From Paraburkholderia kirstenboschensis (GTDB lineage Bacteria; Pseudomonadota; Gammaproteobacteria; Burkholderiales; Burkholderiaceae), in assembly GCF_904848585.1 (NCBI RefSeq), contig NZ_CAJHCR010000030.1, forward strand, positions 1 through 35,623: a stretch of DNA of 35,623 nucleotides. Reading direction: 5' to 3'. A program made the translations under genes and the position numbers. The notes beneath the pieces were generated by a model. That model did not search any database. It was not told where the DNA came from and saw only the letters and a program-made list of their open reading frames with translations. Shown here piece after piece: positions 16,468-24,975 of the stretch; the first letter of the stretch is position 1; the number at the start of each line of letters is the position of its first letter.

Positions 16468-19400
16468 ATGAACAGGCTGACGATCCCGATGCGTACGTTG
16501 CCGGCGCTGATCGCCGGGCTTCTGGTCGCGGCGCCCGTTATGGCGGCGAACGTGGATGGCGCGACGCTGAGGTTTTTACCTGGCCAGGGGTTGAAACCGA
16601 TTGTTCAAACAGAACGGCGTGTACCGGATGGCGGTCAGCAGGTCACGACCGGTGCGCTGCAGATACTAGAGGTACTGTTCCCGGACGGGACATCGCTGAC
16701 CTTATCGCCCAATAGCGATGTCACCGTCGACGCCTTCAGCTACGGCGACGCAGGCGGTGGCCGGCTGGCATTGAGTGTGAATCGCGGACTGGTGCGGATC
16801 GCGGGCGGAGCGGTAGGCGAGACGACGCCGATCACGGTGAAAACAGCGTTGGGGGAAGTCAAGCTCGATGCGGCATCGGCGGTGATCGAGGTGGATGGCA
16901 GCGGGCGGACGCGCGTCAGTATGCTGGCGGGGCACGCGGTGCAGTTTGTGCGCAATGGTCAGACTCAGACGTTGGAGCGCCCGGGATTCGAGCTGGTGTC
17001 CAGTGCGCAGACGTCGCTCAATGGTCCTTCTCGCGAGCCGGAAGGCGGCGCGGCAACTGATGCTTTTGGGCTTGGTACCGCGCAGCTGGCGGGGCTGACG
17101 CAGCGCGCGGAAGACAACCTCGGGCGCGCGGGGATAGCTGAGCTCGCGGCGATCGGCGCGAATGCTCTTGCGCTTACGACGGAGAATCAACCGGCTGGGA
17201 CGTTGACATCTTCGGGGCTGCCGGAGACGCCGTTGCCGACTCAAACTCCACCCGCGCCGGGCGGTTCACAGACGGGCGGCGGCCCGGGTGGATTTTCGGA
17301 GATTGGGACGATTGGTGGACTGAGCGGTTCGGCCGGCTTTGGCGCGGGATCACTCATTCCAGCGCCGCCTAACTTTGACGGTCAGCCGAGCGCAAGCACC
17401 GGACTTAGCCGCTCGGTTTTGCAAAGTCGCGACGCCAACATTCTCCCTGCTCGCCCCGTCGCGTATGGACCCAATGACCCTAATACGGGGAGCGACGCCA
17501 TTCGTCCTGCCGGACCAACGACTAACCGCCTGTTCATGTCCAGTTTCACAGAAGCAATTTCTGGGCAGCGAGCCCCTGTCGCTGTGCCGTCAATCCAGGG
17601 ATCTTCGAACACTAATGCGGGAACCCGACTGCAATATGTTTTCCTCGAAAATGACCCTTTTTTTCCTGTATTCAAGCCTGATCCTGCAGACCCAACCCAG
17701 ATTGATGGTAGTACTGTTATTCGCTCGGGATTTGCGCTTGAGGTGCCCGGTGGCATTGTGCACCAAACTTGGCTAGGCGACGTCACACCGGTGTCTCCCG
17801 CCACCGGCAATGTGAGCGCGCCTTTTATTTTGCCGAGAATTCCTTTTGCTGCAGACGGTGCGGTAGCTACTGTCAACGTCTTTCCATACACTAACGGAGC
17901 GTCTAGCCAAGGCTCGATCTTTGGTACAGCCGCTGCAAGTCTTCAAGAGGATCTTGGCTTGTCAACAAACTATCGCCTTCTACAGGCGGGGTTCTCGTTG
18001 GGCCTGACCAACGCGGGTAGCAACACCGTCGTGCGCAACCCGGACAACTTCCTCCTCCTGCAAGCCCAACCGACCAACGGCGACGGAAGCGAGCAATATC
18101 TCTTTGCGACCGGCAACGTCGACGCCGGCCGCATAAACGCCGATGGGACGGTGAATAATAACTTCCAGAACACCTTCTCGGTCAACAAATTCTTCGTCTC
18201 CGCGGGGCTGAGCAACTTCAACCAGAAAGATCAAGGCGCAACCGTCGGCTCGGATATTCGCGCATTCATGCGGGAGAACACATCGCTCCGACTCCCGCTC
18301 ACCGACTCAGGCCTGCTAGTCGTCAACACTGCGGGCTCGGGACCGACCGCGCAAAATGGATTCATTCATGCGGACTTCGGCATGCAAGGCACGGGCAGCA
18401 CGCAACAATCCACGATTTCGCTGACCATCGGCAACGGCACGTACAAGCCTGTGACGCCGGAGGATGCATCATGTGCCGGTTGTCCGGCATATGAGATCTC
18501 GTCATACAGCGTCAACGAAAACGGCCGCACGATCGGCTCCTCGCACGGCAATATCAGCCCAACCCAGGTCGGCACAGTCGCCATCAACAGTCGCCTAATT
18601 AACACCTCAGCGGGAGGCGGCAATCCGCAGCTTCCGCTCTCACGCTACGCCGGCTACGCCGGCTACTTCGTCTTTGAAAACTACACGCCGTCAACTGATG
18701 TGGGCTTCACCGAGCCACTGAAGGGCGGAACTGAGCCACTGAAGGGCGGAACTGAACACGCGCTCGGCAGCGCCACCGTGTCCGACGTGAACTACGCCGC
18801 GTTGCGCCTCGCGACCGCGACGGGTGAGGTCGCCGTCGGCTCTCGCGGCAGCAATGTACTGACCGGTTGGGCCGGCGGCCTCGCGGAAAAGGAGAACCCA
18901 AGCGCACCGCTCACCATCGTGCCAGTCGGTACGGGCATGGATGCCAATAACTTCGTGATCCAGACCAATGCCGTCGCGAACCAGGTACAGGCCACAGTGC
19001 TACTTTCCGGTCACGCATCGATGACGCTGGGCGGCGCCAGCAACTCATCCGTGATGATCGACGACAGCCGGTTCGGTGCGGCCAACGCGTCTGTCGCGAT
19101 GGTCAATGCGAACCTGCTGCGCGACGCCAATGGCAACCTGCCCGCCGCGCTCAACCTGCCCAATGGCCAGCCGATACCTGCTTACCAGTACCTGCAATGG
19201 GGCTTTCTGTTCGGCGATACGGCCGGTACCGCGGGCACAGATCTCGAACATCTTCACCTCGGCACATGGATCGCAGGGCGCCCCGCCGATCCAAACCAGC
19301 TCCCCGTCACTGGCAGTGCGTCCTACTCCGGTCACGCCATCGGCAATGTAGCTAGCGGCGGCGCGGTGTACACCGCAGTGGGCTCCTACGACAACACCTG

Positions 19401-19671
19401 GAACTTCGCCCAGCGCGCTGGCACCGTGAATATGAACTTCGACGGTGCGCAGTACAGTGGCACGACACAGCTCAAGAGTGGCACCAACTTTCAGGGCACG
19501 GTCGCTGCCACCAACCGAACAGGGGGTGTTGTGGGCGGCTTCGTGCAGGCGCCAGGCGGAAGCCCCGTTGCAACACCGCCGCCTGCCGTAGCAGGGCGCT
19601 TCGCAATTCAGGAGACGGCCGGCAGTCCCTATCGGGCGTCCGGCATATTTGGAGCCGAACGCAACAAGTGA
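16468..19671 (+). CDS. Secreted FecR-domain protein with TbpB-like C-terminal barrel
   Basis: 1067 residues from ATG 16468, after AAGGAGAG. Residues 1-26 are a signal peptide ending PVMAA; there is no lipobox Cys. About 45-165 is a FecR domain (LEVLFPDGTSLTLSPNSDV, LSVNRGLVRIAGG, ITVKTALGEVKLDAASAVIE). A Pro/Gly/Thr-rich linker (240-330) follows, then a long, probably beta-rich middle of unknown type. The last 140 residues (SASYSGHAIGNVASGG, VNMNFDGAQYSGT, GVVGGFVQAPGGSP, YRASGIFGAERNK) have the glycine pattern of the TbpB/FHbp-type small barrel, ending AxGxFGxxR/K. I infer an exported surface or released protein, delivered with the Slam-like neighbour 96 bp upstream. The FecR domain is usually a sensor or carbohydrate-linked module; its role here is unknown. 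Confidence 0.75.
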   Translation: MNRLTIPMRTLPALIAGLLVAAPVMAANVDGATLRFLPGQGLKPIVQTERRVPDGGQQVTTGALQILEVLFPDGTSLTLSPNSDVTVDAFSYGDAGGGRLALSVNRGLVRIAGGAVGETTPITVKTALGEVKLDAASAVIEVDGSGRTRVSMLAGHAVQFVRNGQTQTLERPGFELVSSAQTSLNGPSREPEGGAATDAFGLGTAQLAGLTQRAEDNLGRAGIAELAAIGANALALTTENQPAGTLTSSGLPETPLPTQTPPAPGGSQTGGGPGGFSEIGTIGGLSGSAGFGAGSLIPAPPNFDGQPSASTGLSRSVLQSRDANILPARPVAYGPNDPNTGSDAIRPAGPTTNRLFMSSFTEAISGQRAPVAVPSIQGSSNTNAGTRLQYVFLENDPFFPVFKPDPADPTQIDGSTVIRSGFALEVPGGIVHQTWLGDVTPVSPATGNVSAPFILPRIPFAADGAVATVNVFPYTNGASSQGSIFGTAAASLQEDLGLSTNYRLLQAGFSLGLTNAGSNTVVRNPDNFLLLQAQPTNGDGSEQYLFATGNVDAGRINADGTVNNNFQNTFSVNKFFVSAGLSNFNQKDQGATVGSDIRAFMRENTSLRLPLTDSGLLVVNTAGSGPTAQNGFIHADFGMQGTGSTQQSTISLTIGNGTYKPVTPEDASCAGCPAYEISSYSVNENGRTIGSSHGNISPTQVGTVAINSRLINTSAGGGNPQLPLSRYAGYAGYFVFENYTPSTDVGFTEPLKGGTEPLKGGTEHALGSATVSDVNYAALRLATATGEVAVGSRGSNVLTGWAGGLAEKENPSAPLTIVPVGTGMDANNFVIQTNAVANQVQATVLLSGHASMTLGGASNSSVMIDDSRFGAANASVAMVNANLLRDANGNLPAALNLPNGQPIPAYQYLQWGFLFGDTAGTAGTDLEHLHLGTWIAGRPADPNQLPVTGSASYSGHAIGNVASGGAVYTAVGSYDNTWNFAQRAGTVNMNFDGAQYSGTTQLKSGTNFQGTVAATNRTGGVVGGFVQAPGGSPVATPPPAVAGRFAIQETAGSPYRASGIFGAERNK
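18712..18753 (+). repeat. 21-bp tandem duplication inside the FecR/TbpB-like gene
   Basis: Two exact, adjacent copies of a 21-bp unit (18712-18732 and 18733-18753) encode EPLKGGT twice. They keep the frame. A 9-bp direct repeat just upstream gives YAGYAGY. Such units can vary in copy number by slippage and alter a surface loop without breaking the gene. Confidence 0.9.
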
Positions 19672-19743
19672 ACGCCGGCGCGCGGGTGCGTCGCGCCGTG
19701 ACGCACTCACCGCTATGGAGGCTCGGGCAGCAGGATGGGGCAT

Positions 19744-22700
19744 ATGCGGCACATCCAGCGTTTCTTGATCACGATCGCCGCCATGCACCTCATCGCGCTG
19801 GCGGCGCCGTTGATCGCACAAGCCGTCGAACCCGCGGCCCCGGCAAGGGCACCGGCCGCCGCGACGGCCGAATCGGCACTCGATGTCGCCAAACAGGCGC
19901 GCGCGGCGGCATCAGCGAGACACTACGAGCAAGCGGTCGAACTGGGCCAGCGCGCACTCGCCCTGGCTCGCGCGCAGTACGGCCTGCGGCACGAGTACGT
20001 CGCTTACATGCTCGATGATCTCGCCACCTGGCGTTATCAAGAGCATCGTCTGGGTGACGCACTGCCGCTCTCGCGCGAAGCGGTTGATATGATCCGCCAA
20101 GCGAAAGGCGACACCTCGACCGAGTTGGCGGCGCTGCAAAACAACCTCGCTTCCTTGCTGGTCGCGAAGGGGCAGTTCAAGGAAGCGGGCACACTCTATG
20201 AATCGAGCTATGCCATCGACGTCAGAAACGTTGGCCCGAACGACGAACGCGTGGCGCAACTCGCGCGCAATCTGGGCGTCGTCTATCTCGAGTTCTCGCG
20301 CTTTGCCGCCGCCGCGCAGCAGTTCGGAACGGCGCTGCGCATCGAGCGTGCCATCCACGGCGACGAAAGCGCCGATGCGGCGCGTGCCTATCTCGATCTC
20401 GCTAACGCGCACATTCGGCAGGAAGCAATCGAAGAAGCGCGAACCGAAGCGACGACCGCGCGACGCATCCTTGCAGCGCAGAAGCCGGTCGACGAAGCGA
20501 GCCTTACCGGCGCCGATGTCGCGCTCGCCCAGATCGACATCGGCGTGTCGCAGCTGGAAGAGGCGAAGCAACGTCTGACCGAAGCACTAGCGCGCCTCGA
20601 CCGCGCAGGAGGCGCGCCGACGCTCGCACAGGCTTCTGTCTTATACAACCTTGGCTGGATCGACATCCTGCGCCGCGAGGCGATAGAGGCCGAGCGGGTC
20701 TACAAGGAAGTGCTCGCCATCTATCAGCGAAACCTGAGCGATAACCATCCGTCGATCGGCAGAGCGCTGCATTGCCTTGCGATTGTCTACCAGATGCTGG
20801 GGCAGTTCGCGGAGTCCGAGCGATTTTATCGGCGGGCCATCGACATTTTCACGGCGAGCTTTGGCGCGCAGGATGCCTCGGTGGCGGCGACGCGGCTGGA
20901 ATACTCGTCTCTGCTCAGCAAAGAGGGACGTGCCGGCGATGCCATCGCGCAGGCGCGCGAAGCGTTGGCCATTTACGACAGGCTGCCAGGCAACTGGGAC
21001 CTGAAGCGCGGCTACGCGAACGCGGTGCTGGCGCTGGCTCTGCATCGCGCGGGTGATCTGCCCAATGCCATGAAAACCTACGCTGTCTCGCTGGCTTTTA
21101 TCACTAGTGTGCGCGGGCCACAGTCGTCCGATCTGCCGCCGGGGCTGACCGATCTCGCCAGGATCGATCGTGCACAAGGTCGCCTCGACGATGCAACGAA
21201 GTTGCTGGATCAAGCCATATCGATTCGTGAGAAAGACGGTGCGGCGACACCGGTGGGGCTCGCCGAGAGCCTCTCGGAGATGGCGAACGTGCGTCTTGCG
21301 CAGGGCAATCGCAATGCAGCGCTCGAGGTTTCGCGACGCGCGGTGTCCATTGCGCAGCAGCGCCTCGACGTGGCACAACAGTCGTTATCTTCGTCCGCGC
21401 CAGGCGAACAGCGGGAGGCACGCGGGCTGTTCGAGCAATTTCTGGAGATCGCCTCGAATCCTGAGACCGTATCCAACGACACGCTGTTGCGCGAGATGTT
21501 CGAGGTCGCGCAACTGCCACATCTGAGCAGCACTTCGGATGCGATCAGCCAGATGGCGGTCCGCTTCAGTGCCGGAGACGAGCGCCTCGCTTCCTTGGCG
21601 CGCATGCGGCAAGACGCGGTCGAGCAATGGCGTGCACTCGATCGCAGTGTAACGGAACAGATTGCCGAGGATGCGGGAGCCGCGTCCGCGGCCGCGGCGG
21701 AACAGCGCAATCGCAACAGCCAGATTCATCTAGCGCAGTCGATCCAGCAGTTCGATAGCACGCTGCGTCGCGACTATCCTCACTACGCCGAGTTGACCAA
21801 TCCGCGGCCTGTGTCGGCCAGTACGGTGCAGTCACTGCTCAAGCCGCGTGAGGCCTTGCTGCTTCAGGTGACGTCCAGTCAGGCGACTTATGTTTATCTG
21901 GTGACGAGCCGCACGCTACGGTTTGCCCGGACCAGCCTGACGAGCGAGCAGCTGGAGAAAGCCGTCGACTCTATCCGCAACGGACTGGACTTTCGCAACA
22001 TCCACAGGCTTTCAGAACTGCCGCCCTTTGACGTCGCGGCTGCGTCCCTTCTGTATCAGAGGCTGTTTCATCCGTTTGAACCGGAACTGGCCAACGTCCA
22101 TCACCTGGTCGCGATCGTCGATCGTTCGATGCAAAGCCTCCCACTATCGGTTCTGCTTGCCACGCCGGTCGATAAGGCGCCATCGCGCATGAAGGATTTC
22201 GGCCAGCTTGATTTTCTGATACGTCACTTCGGTTTTTCGATCGAACCGTCGGTCAGCTCCTTTGTTCTATTGCGATCCGTGGCGCCGCGCTCCAAGGCTC
22301 GCAAACCGTTCGTCGGCTTCGGCGATCCGGATTTGCAAGGCGAAGGCACGGCCACGCGCGGATTGCTGAACGACAAACTGGTAACTGGGGTGGACCCGGC
22401 TCTGTTGCGCAAGGCGCTCGTGCCCCTGCCGGAAACGCGCGACGAGCTGACCGCGGTCGGACACGCGTTAAGGGCGGCCGATGCGGATCTCTACTTCGGT
22501 CAACGCGCGACGAAGACAACGGTGATGCGGACCGACCTTGCGTCGTACCGCATTCTCGCTTTTGCCACGCACGGTTTGCTGGCGGGGGAATTCCGTGGTG
22601 TCGCCGAACCGGCACTCGTCCTGACACCACCGATCACGGCCTCGGCGTTCGATGACGGCCTGCTCAAAGCCAGCGAAATCGCCACGCTCAAGCTCGACGC

Positions 22701-23022
22701 CGACTGGGTCCTGCTGTCGGCCTGCAACACGGCAGCCCCGGAAGGCCGCCCAGGCGCCGAGGGCCTGTCGGGATTGGCCAAGGCGTTCTTCTACGCCGGT
22801 AGCCGGGCACTGCTGGTCAGCCACTGGTCGGTGGCATCGCAATCGACAGCGGTGCTGATGACCACCGCGACCCAAGCCCTGTCGCAAGACCCCCGCACGG
22901 GCCGTGCCGAGGCGCTACGCAAGGCGATGCTGTCCCTGCTCGACGGCGCGAATGAAGCGGCTTTCGCACACCCGATTTTCTGGGCGCCATTCATGAATGT
23001 GGGAGAGGGCGGCGAGCAATAG
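19744..23022 (+). CDS. Exported TPR-CHAT cysteine peptidase
   Basis: 1092 residues. ATG 19744 is preferred over 19735 because AGGATGG lies just upstream and the signal peptide (RFLITIAAMHLIALAAPLIA, cleavage near AQA) then starts cleanly. Residues 40-560 are TPR helices in pairs (NNLASLLVAKGQFKEAGTLYE, in parts NNLASLLVAKGQF and KEAGTLYESSYAID, is one repeat). About 560-720 is a helical linker. About 720-1090 is a CHAT domain (caspase HetF associated with TPRs): LKPREALLLQVTSSQATYVY, ILAFATHGLLAGEFRG with His943, VLLSACNTAAPEGRPGAEG with Cys994, then GLAKAFFYAGSRALLVSHW. Both dyad residues are present. Most studied CHAT proteases are cytoplasmic; this one should be periplasmic or surface-linked. 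It is 72 bp after the FecR/TbpB-like gene, in the same operon. Substrate unknown; that protein is the first candidate. Confidence 0.88.
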   Translation: MRHIQRFLITIAAMHLIALAAPLIAQAVEPAAPARAPAAATAESALDVAKQARAAASARHYEQAVELGQRALALARAQYGLRHEYVAYMLDDLATWRYQEHRLGDALPLSREAVDMIRQAKGDTSTELAALQNNLASLLVAKGQFKEAGTLYESSYAIDVRNVGPNDERVAQLARNLGVVYLEFSRFAAAAQQFGTALRIERAIHGDESADAARAYLDLANAHIRQEAIEEARTEATTARRILAAQKPVDEASLTGADVALAQIDIGVSQLEEAKQRLTEALARLDRAGGAPTLAQASVLYNLGWIDILRREAIEAERVYKEVLAIYQRNLSDNHPSIGRALHCLAIVYQMLGQFAESERFYRRAIDIFTASFGAQDASVAATRLEYSSLLSKEGRAGDAIAQAREALAIYDRLPGNWDLKRGYANAVLALALHRAGDLPNAMKTYAVSLAFITSVRGPQSSDLPPGLTDLARIDRAQGRLDDATKLLDQAISIREKDGAATPVGLAESLSEMANVRLAQGNRNAALEVSRRAVSIAQQRLDVAQQSLSSSAPGEQREARGLFEQFLEIASNPETVSNDTLLREMFEVAQLPHLSSTSDAISQMAVRFSAGDERLASLARMRQDAVEQWRALDRSVTEQIAEDAGAASAAAAEQRNRNSQIHLAQSIQQFDSTLRRDYPHYAELTNPRPVSASTVQSLLKPREALLLQVTSSQATYVYLVTSRTLRFARTSLTSEQLEKAVDSIRNGLDFRNIHRLSELPPFDVAAASLLYQRLFHPFEPELANVHHLVAIVDRSMQSLPLSVLLATPVDKAPSRMKDFGQLDFLIRHFGFSIEPSVSSFVLLRSVAPRSKARKPFVGFGDPDLQGEGTATRGLLNDKLVTGVDPALLRKALVPLPETRDELTAVGHALRAADADLYFGQRATKTTVMRTDLASYRILAFATHGLLAGEFRGVAEPALVLTPPITASAFDDGLLKASEIATLKLDADWVLLSACNTAAPEGRPGAEGLSGLAKAFFYAGSRALLVSHWSVASQSTAVLMTTATQALSQDPRTGRAEALRKAMLSLLDGANEAAFAHPIFWAPFMNVGEGGEQ

Positions 23023-23145
23023 CGTCGGGCTGCATTCCCGGCCAACGATTACGCCCCCCGAAAATACGGATGCCGATACAAGGCGCCATACTTCCCTTTG
23101 AGCATGTCTAGCTGCGCACCCGATCACGTCGTACATATCCCAAGT

Positions 23146-24945
23146 CTAGGGTGCGTCGTCGACACACAGCACCGGATCGCTGACGAGGCAGTCGGTGTCC
23201 GATACGGCAGACCCCGCACCACGTGTTTTTACTGACGTTTCCTGAGCGGCGACACGCAAACCCTTGGGTAGGAGCACCCACATGCGCAGCCGTTCCTTCG
23301 TGCGGCTCGCCTCGCTCTGCGCGGCCTGGCCGAAGCCGTAGAAGTAGTCGGCTCTCACCGCGCCTTGAATCGCGCCGCCGGAATCCTGGGCCAGCATCAG
23401 CCGATTGGTCGCACCAGGTGCGCGTGGGTCGTCGCGAGTCGAAACGAAAACGGGTGCGCCGAGCGGCGTGGTACGGGGGTCGACAGCCACCGAACGGCCC
23501 GCCGATAGCGGTACGCCCAACGCACCGAGCGGCCCGTTCGGCGAGTCAGGGATTACGCGGAAGAAAACGTAGCTCGGATCCGAGACCGCGAAGGCGCGTC
23601 GGGGCACTGGCGAGCCAGACGAATGCGCGGCGGATCCAGCGGCGGGCAGGGTGCCTTCAGCGCTGCGCCCAGCGGCGGGTCCAGCCACTCGTGGCGTCGC
23701 CGGGGCGGCCGCCGATGACGCCGTCGTGGCCAGTTGAAAGCCGCGCAGCAAGGGCGATTGTGGGTCGTCGTCCGCCGCGCCGGCGGGCTGCGCATCGTCC
23801 CCGGCGGCTGGCGCCGCCGTGTCTTCGTCGCTCACATCGATCTGCATCTCCATGCCGCGCACGACCAGTTTGTGCGCGCCGCTCGCAGCACCGCCGCTGC
23901 GCGCGAGCGGCGGCAGAAACGGCCGGCCATTCTGCTCGGCATACGCGAAACGGCGAATCGAGCCATCGGTCATGCGGACCTTCCCCGAGCCTTGCAGTTG
24001 CATCGAATACAGCATGACAGGGTCGTCCACGTATGCGAGAACCGGTGCCTTGAGCGCGCCACGCTCGATCTCTGCGCGGGTGTAGTACGGCACGATGCGT
24101 TCCCCGTCGAGCCGCAGGCGAATCTTCTTGTCGCGGATGTCGGGTACCGCATCGCGCAAATCGAGCGTATAGAGGCCACCAAGGCCGCTTCCCGTCACAT
24201 CCGTAAGCGGTATGACATTGTGCCCGTCGATGCGGGCCGCGCTGACGCCGCCGCGCATCCGGCCGGGCACGCGTCGCGCGTCCAGATACAGCATGTCGGA
24301 AGGTGTGCCGTAGACTGGATACAGATAAGCGCCGCCGTATTGCCGGCTCCCGCTCAGAAGCGGCTCGTAGTAGCCGGTCATGGTGCCGTCCAGCGTTCCA
24401 TCCGTGTTGCGGATCTGATAGGCGTTGAAATACATTTCGAAGAACTGCCGGATCGCCGCGACGTCGCGCGCGTTCACGGCACGGGCTGAACCGCACGGCT
24501 CCGACCAGCCGGGGCGAGCGCCAAGCACGGAACAACTGCGGCGAAATGCGTCCCACGATGCGCTGACATCGTCCGTCTCCCAGCCAGGCAGATCGGCGAA
24601 GCGGGTCGGCGTGTAGTAAGCGTGGCGCGTCGCAAAGCCACCGCTCGCGCTCACGGATGGCATGCGCGGATTGCCCGCAGAGGTGGTATTCCAGCCAGGA
24701 CTGCCGGGGGCGCCTTGCATGGCTGCGGGGGCACCTGACAGTGATGCGCCTTGCCACCCCGGCCGAGGCGTGCCGCCTGCCGGCGCGGACCCAGCTTGTG
24801 CCGTTGCGGCCGCGTTCGTCGTCACAGCAACCGGCGCTGCCGCGGCCGGGCCGCCCATTTCCGCGCCTACGTCCGCCACAGGCCGACTGCTTGCACAACC
24901 CGCCAGCAGACCCGCTAATGCAAGCAGAAGATAGGGCCATTGCAT
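23146..24945 (-). CDS. mltA: MltA-type lytic transglycosylase lipoprotein, T6SS-linked
   Basis: 599 residues. The N-terminus MQWPYLLLALAGLLAGC is a lipoprotein signal with lipobox LAGC (Cys17); GGAGGCAG precedes the ATG. Residues 30-110 are a Pro/Gly/Ala-rich linker. The MltA domain follows (AIRQFFEMYFNAYQI, MTGYYEPLLSGSRQ, YLYPVYGTPSDMLYLD, LQGSGKVRMTDGS). A Pro/Ala-rich insert of about 110 residues separates it from the 3D domain (SYVFFRVIPDSPNGPLGA, LAQDSGGAIQGAVRADYF), with catalytic Asp at about 521 in QDSGGAI. E. coli MltA has 365 residues, so the extra length is linker. It cleaves peptidoglycan between MurNAc and GlcNAc from the inner face of the outer membrane. Its place 30 bp after a PpkA-type gene suggests opening the wall for T6SS assembly. 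Convergent with the CHAT gene. Confidence 0.88.
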   Translation of the reverse strand: MQWPYLLLALAGLLAGCASSRPVADVGAEMGGPAAAAPVAVTTNAAATAQAGSAPAGGTPRPGWQGASLSGAPAAMQGAPGSPGWNTTSAGNPRMPSVSASGGFATRHAYYTPTRFADLPGWETDDVSASWDAFRRSCSVLGARPGWSEPCGSARAVNARDVAAIRQFFEMYFNAYQIRNTDGTLDGTMTGYYEPLLSGSRQYGGAYLYPVYGTPSDMLYLDARRVPGRMRGGVSAARIDGHNVIPLTDVTGSGLGGLYTLDLRDAVPDIRDKKIRLRLDGERIVPYYTRAEIERGALKAPVLAYVDDPVMLYSMQLQGSGKVRMTDGSIRRFAYAEQNGRPFLPPLARSGGAASGAHKLVVRGMEMQIDVSDEDTAAPAAGDDAQPAGAADDDPQSPLLRGFQLATTASSAAAPATPRVAGPAAGRSAEGTLPAAGSAAHSSGSPVPRRAFAVSDPSYVFFRVIPDSPNGPLGALGVPLSAGRSVAVDPRTTPLGAPVFVSTRDDPRAPGATNRLMLAQDSGGAIQGAVRADYFYGFGQAAQSEASRTKERLRMWVLLPKGLRVAAQETSVKTRGAGSAVSDTDCLVSDPVLCVDDAP

Positions 24946-24975
24946 ACTGCCTCCTTGCTGAATAACAGGCGTGCA

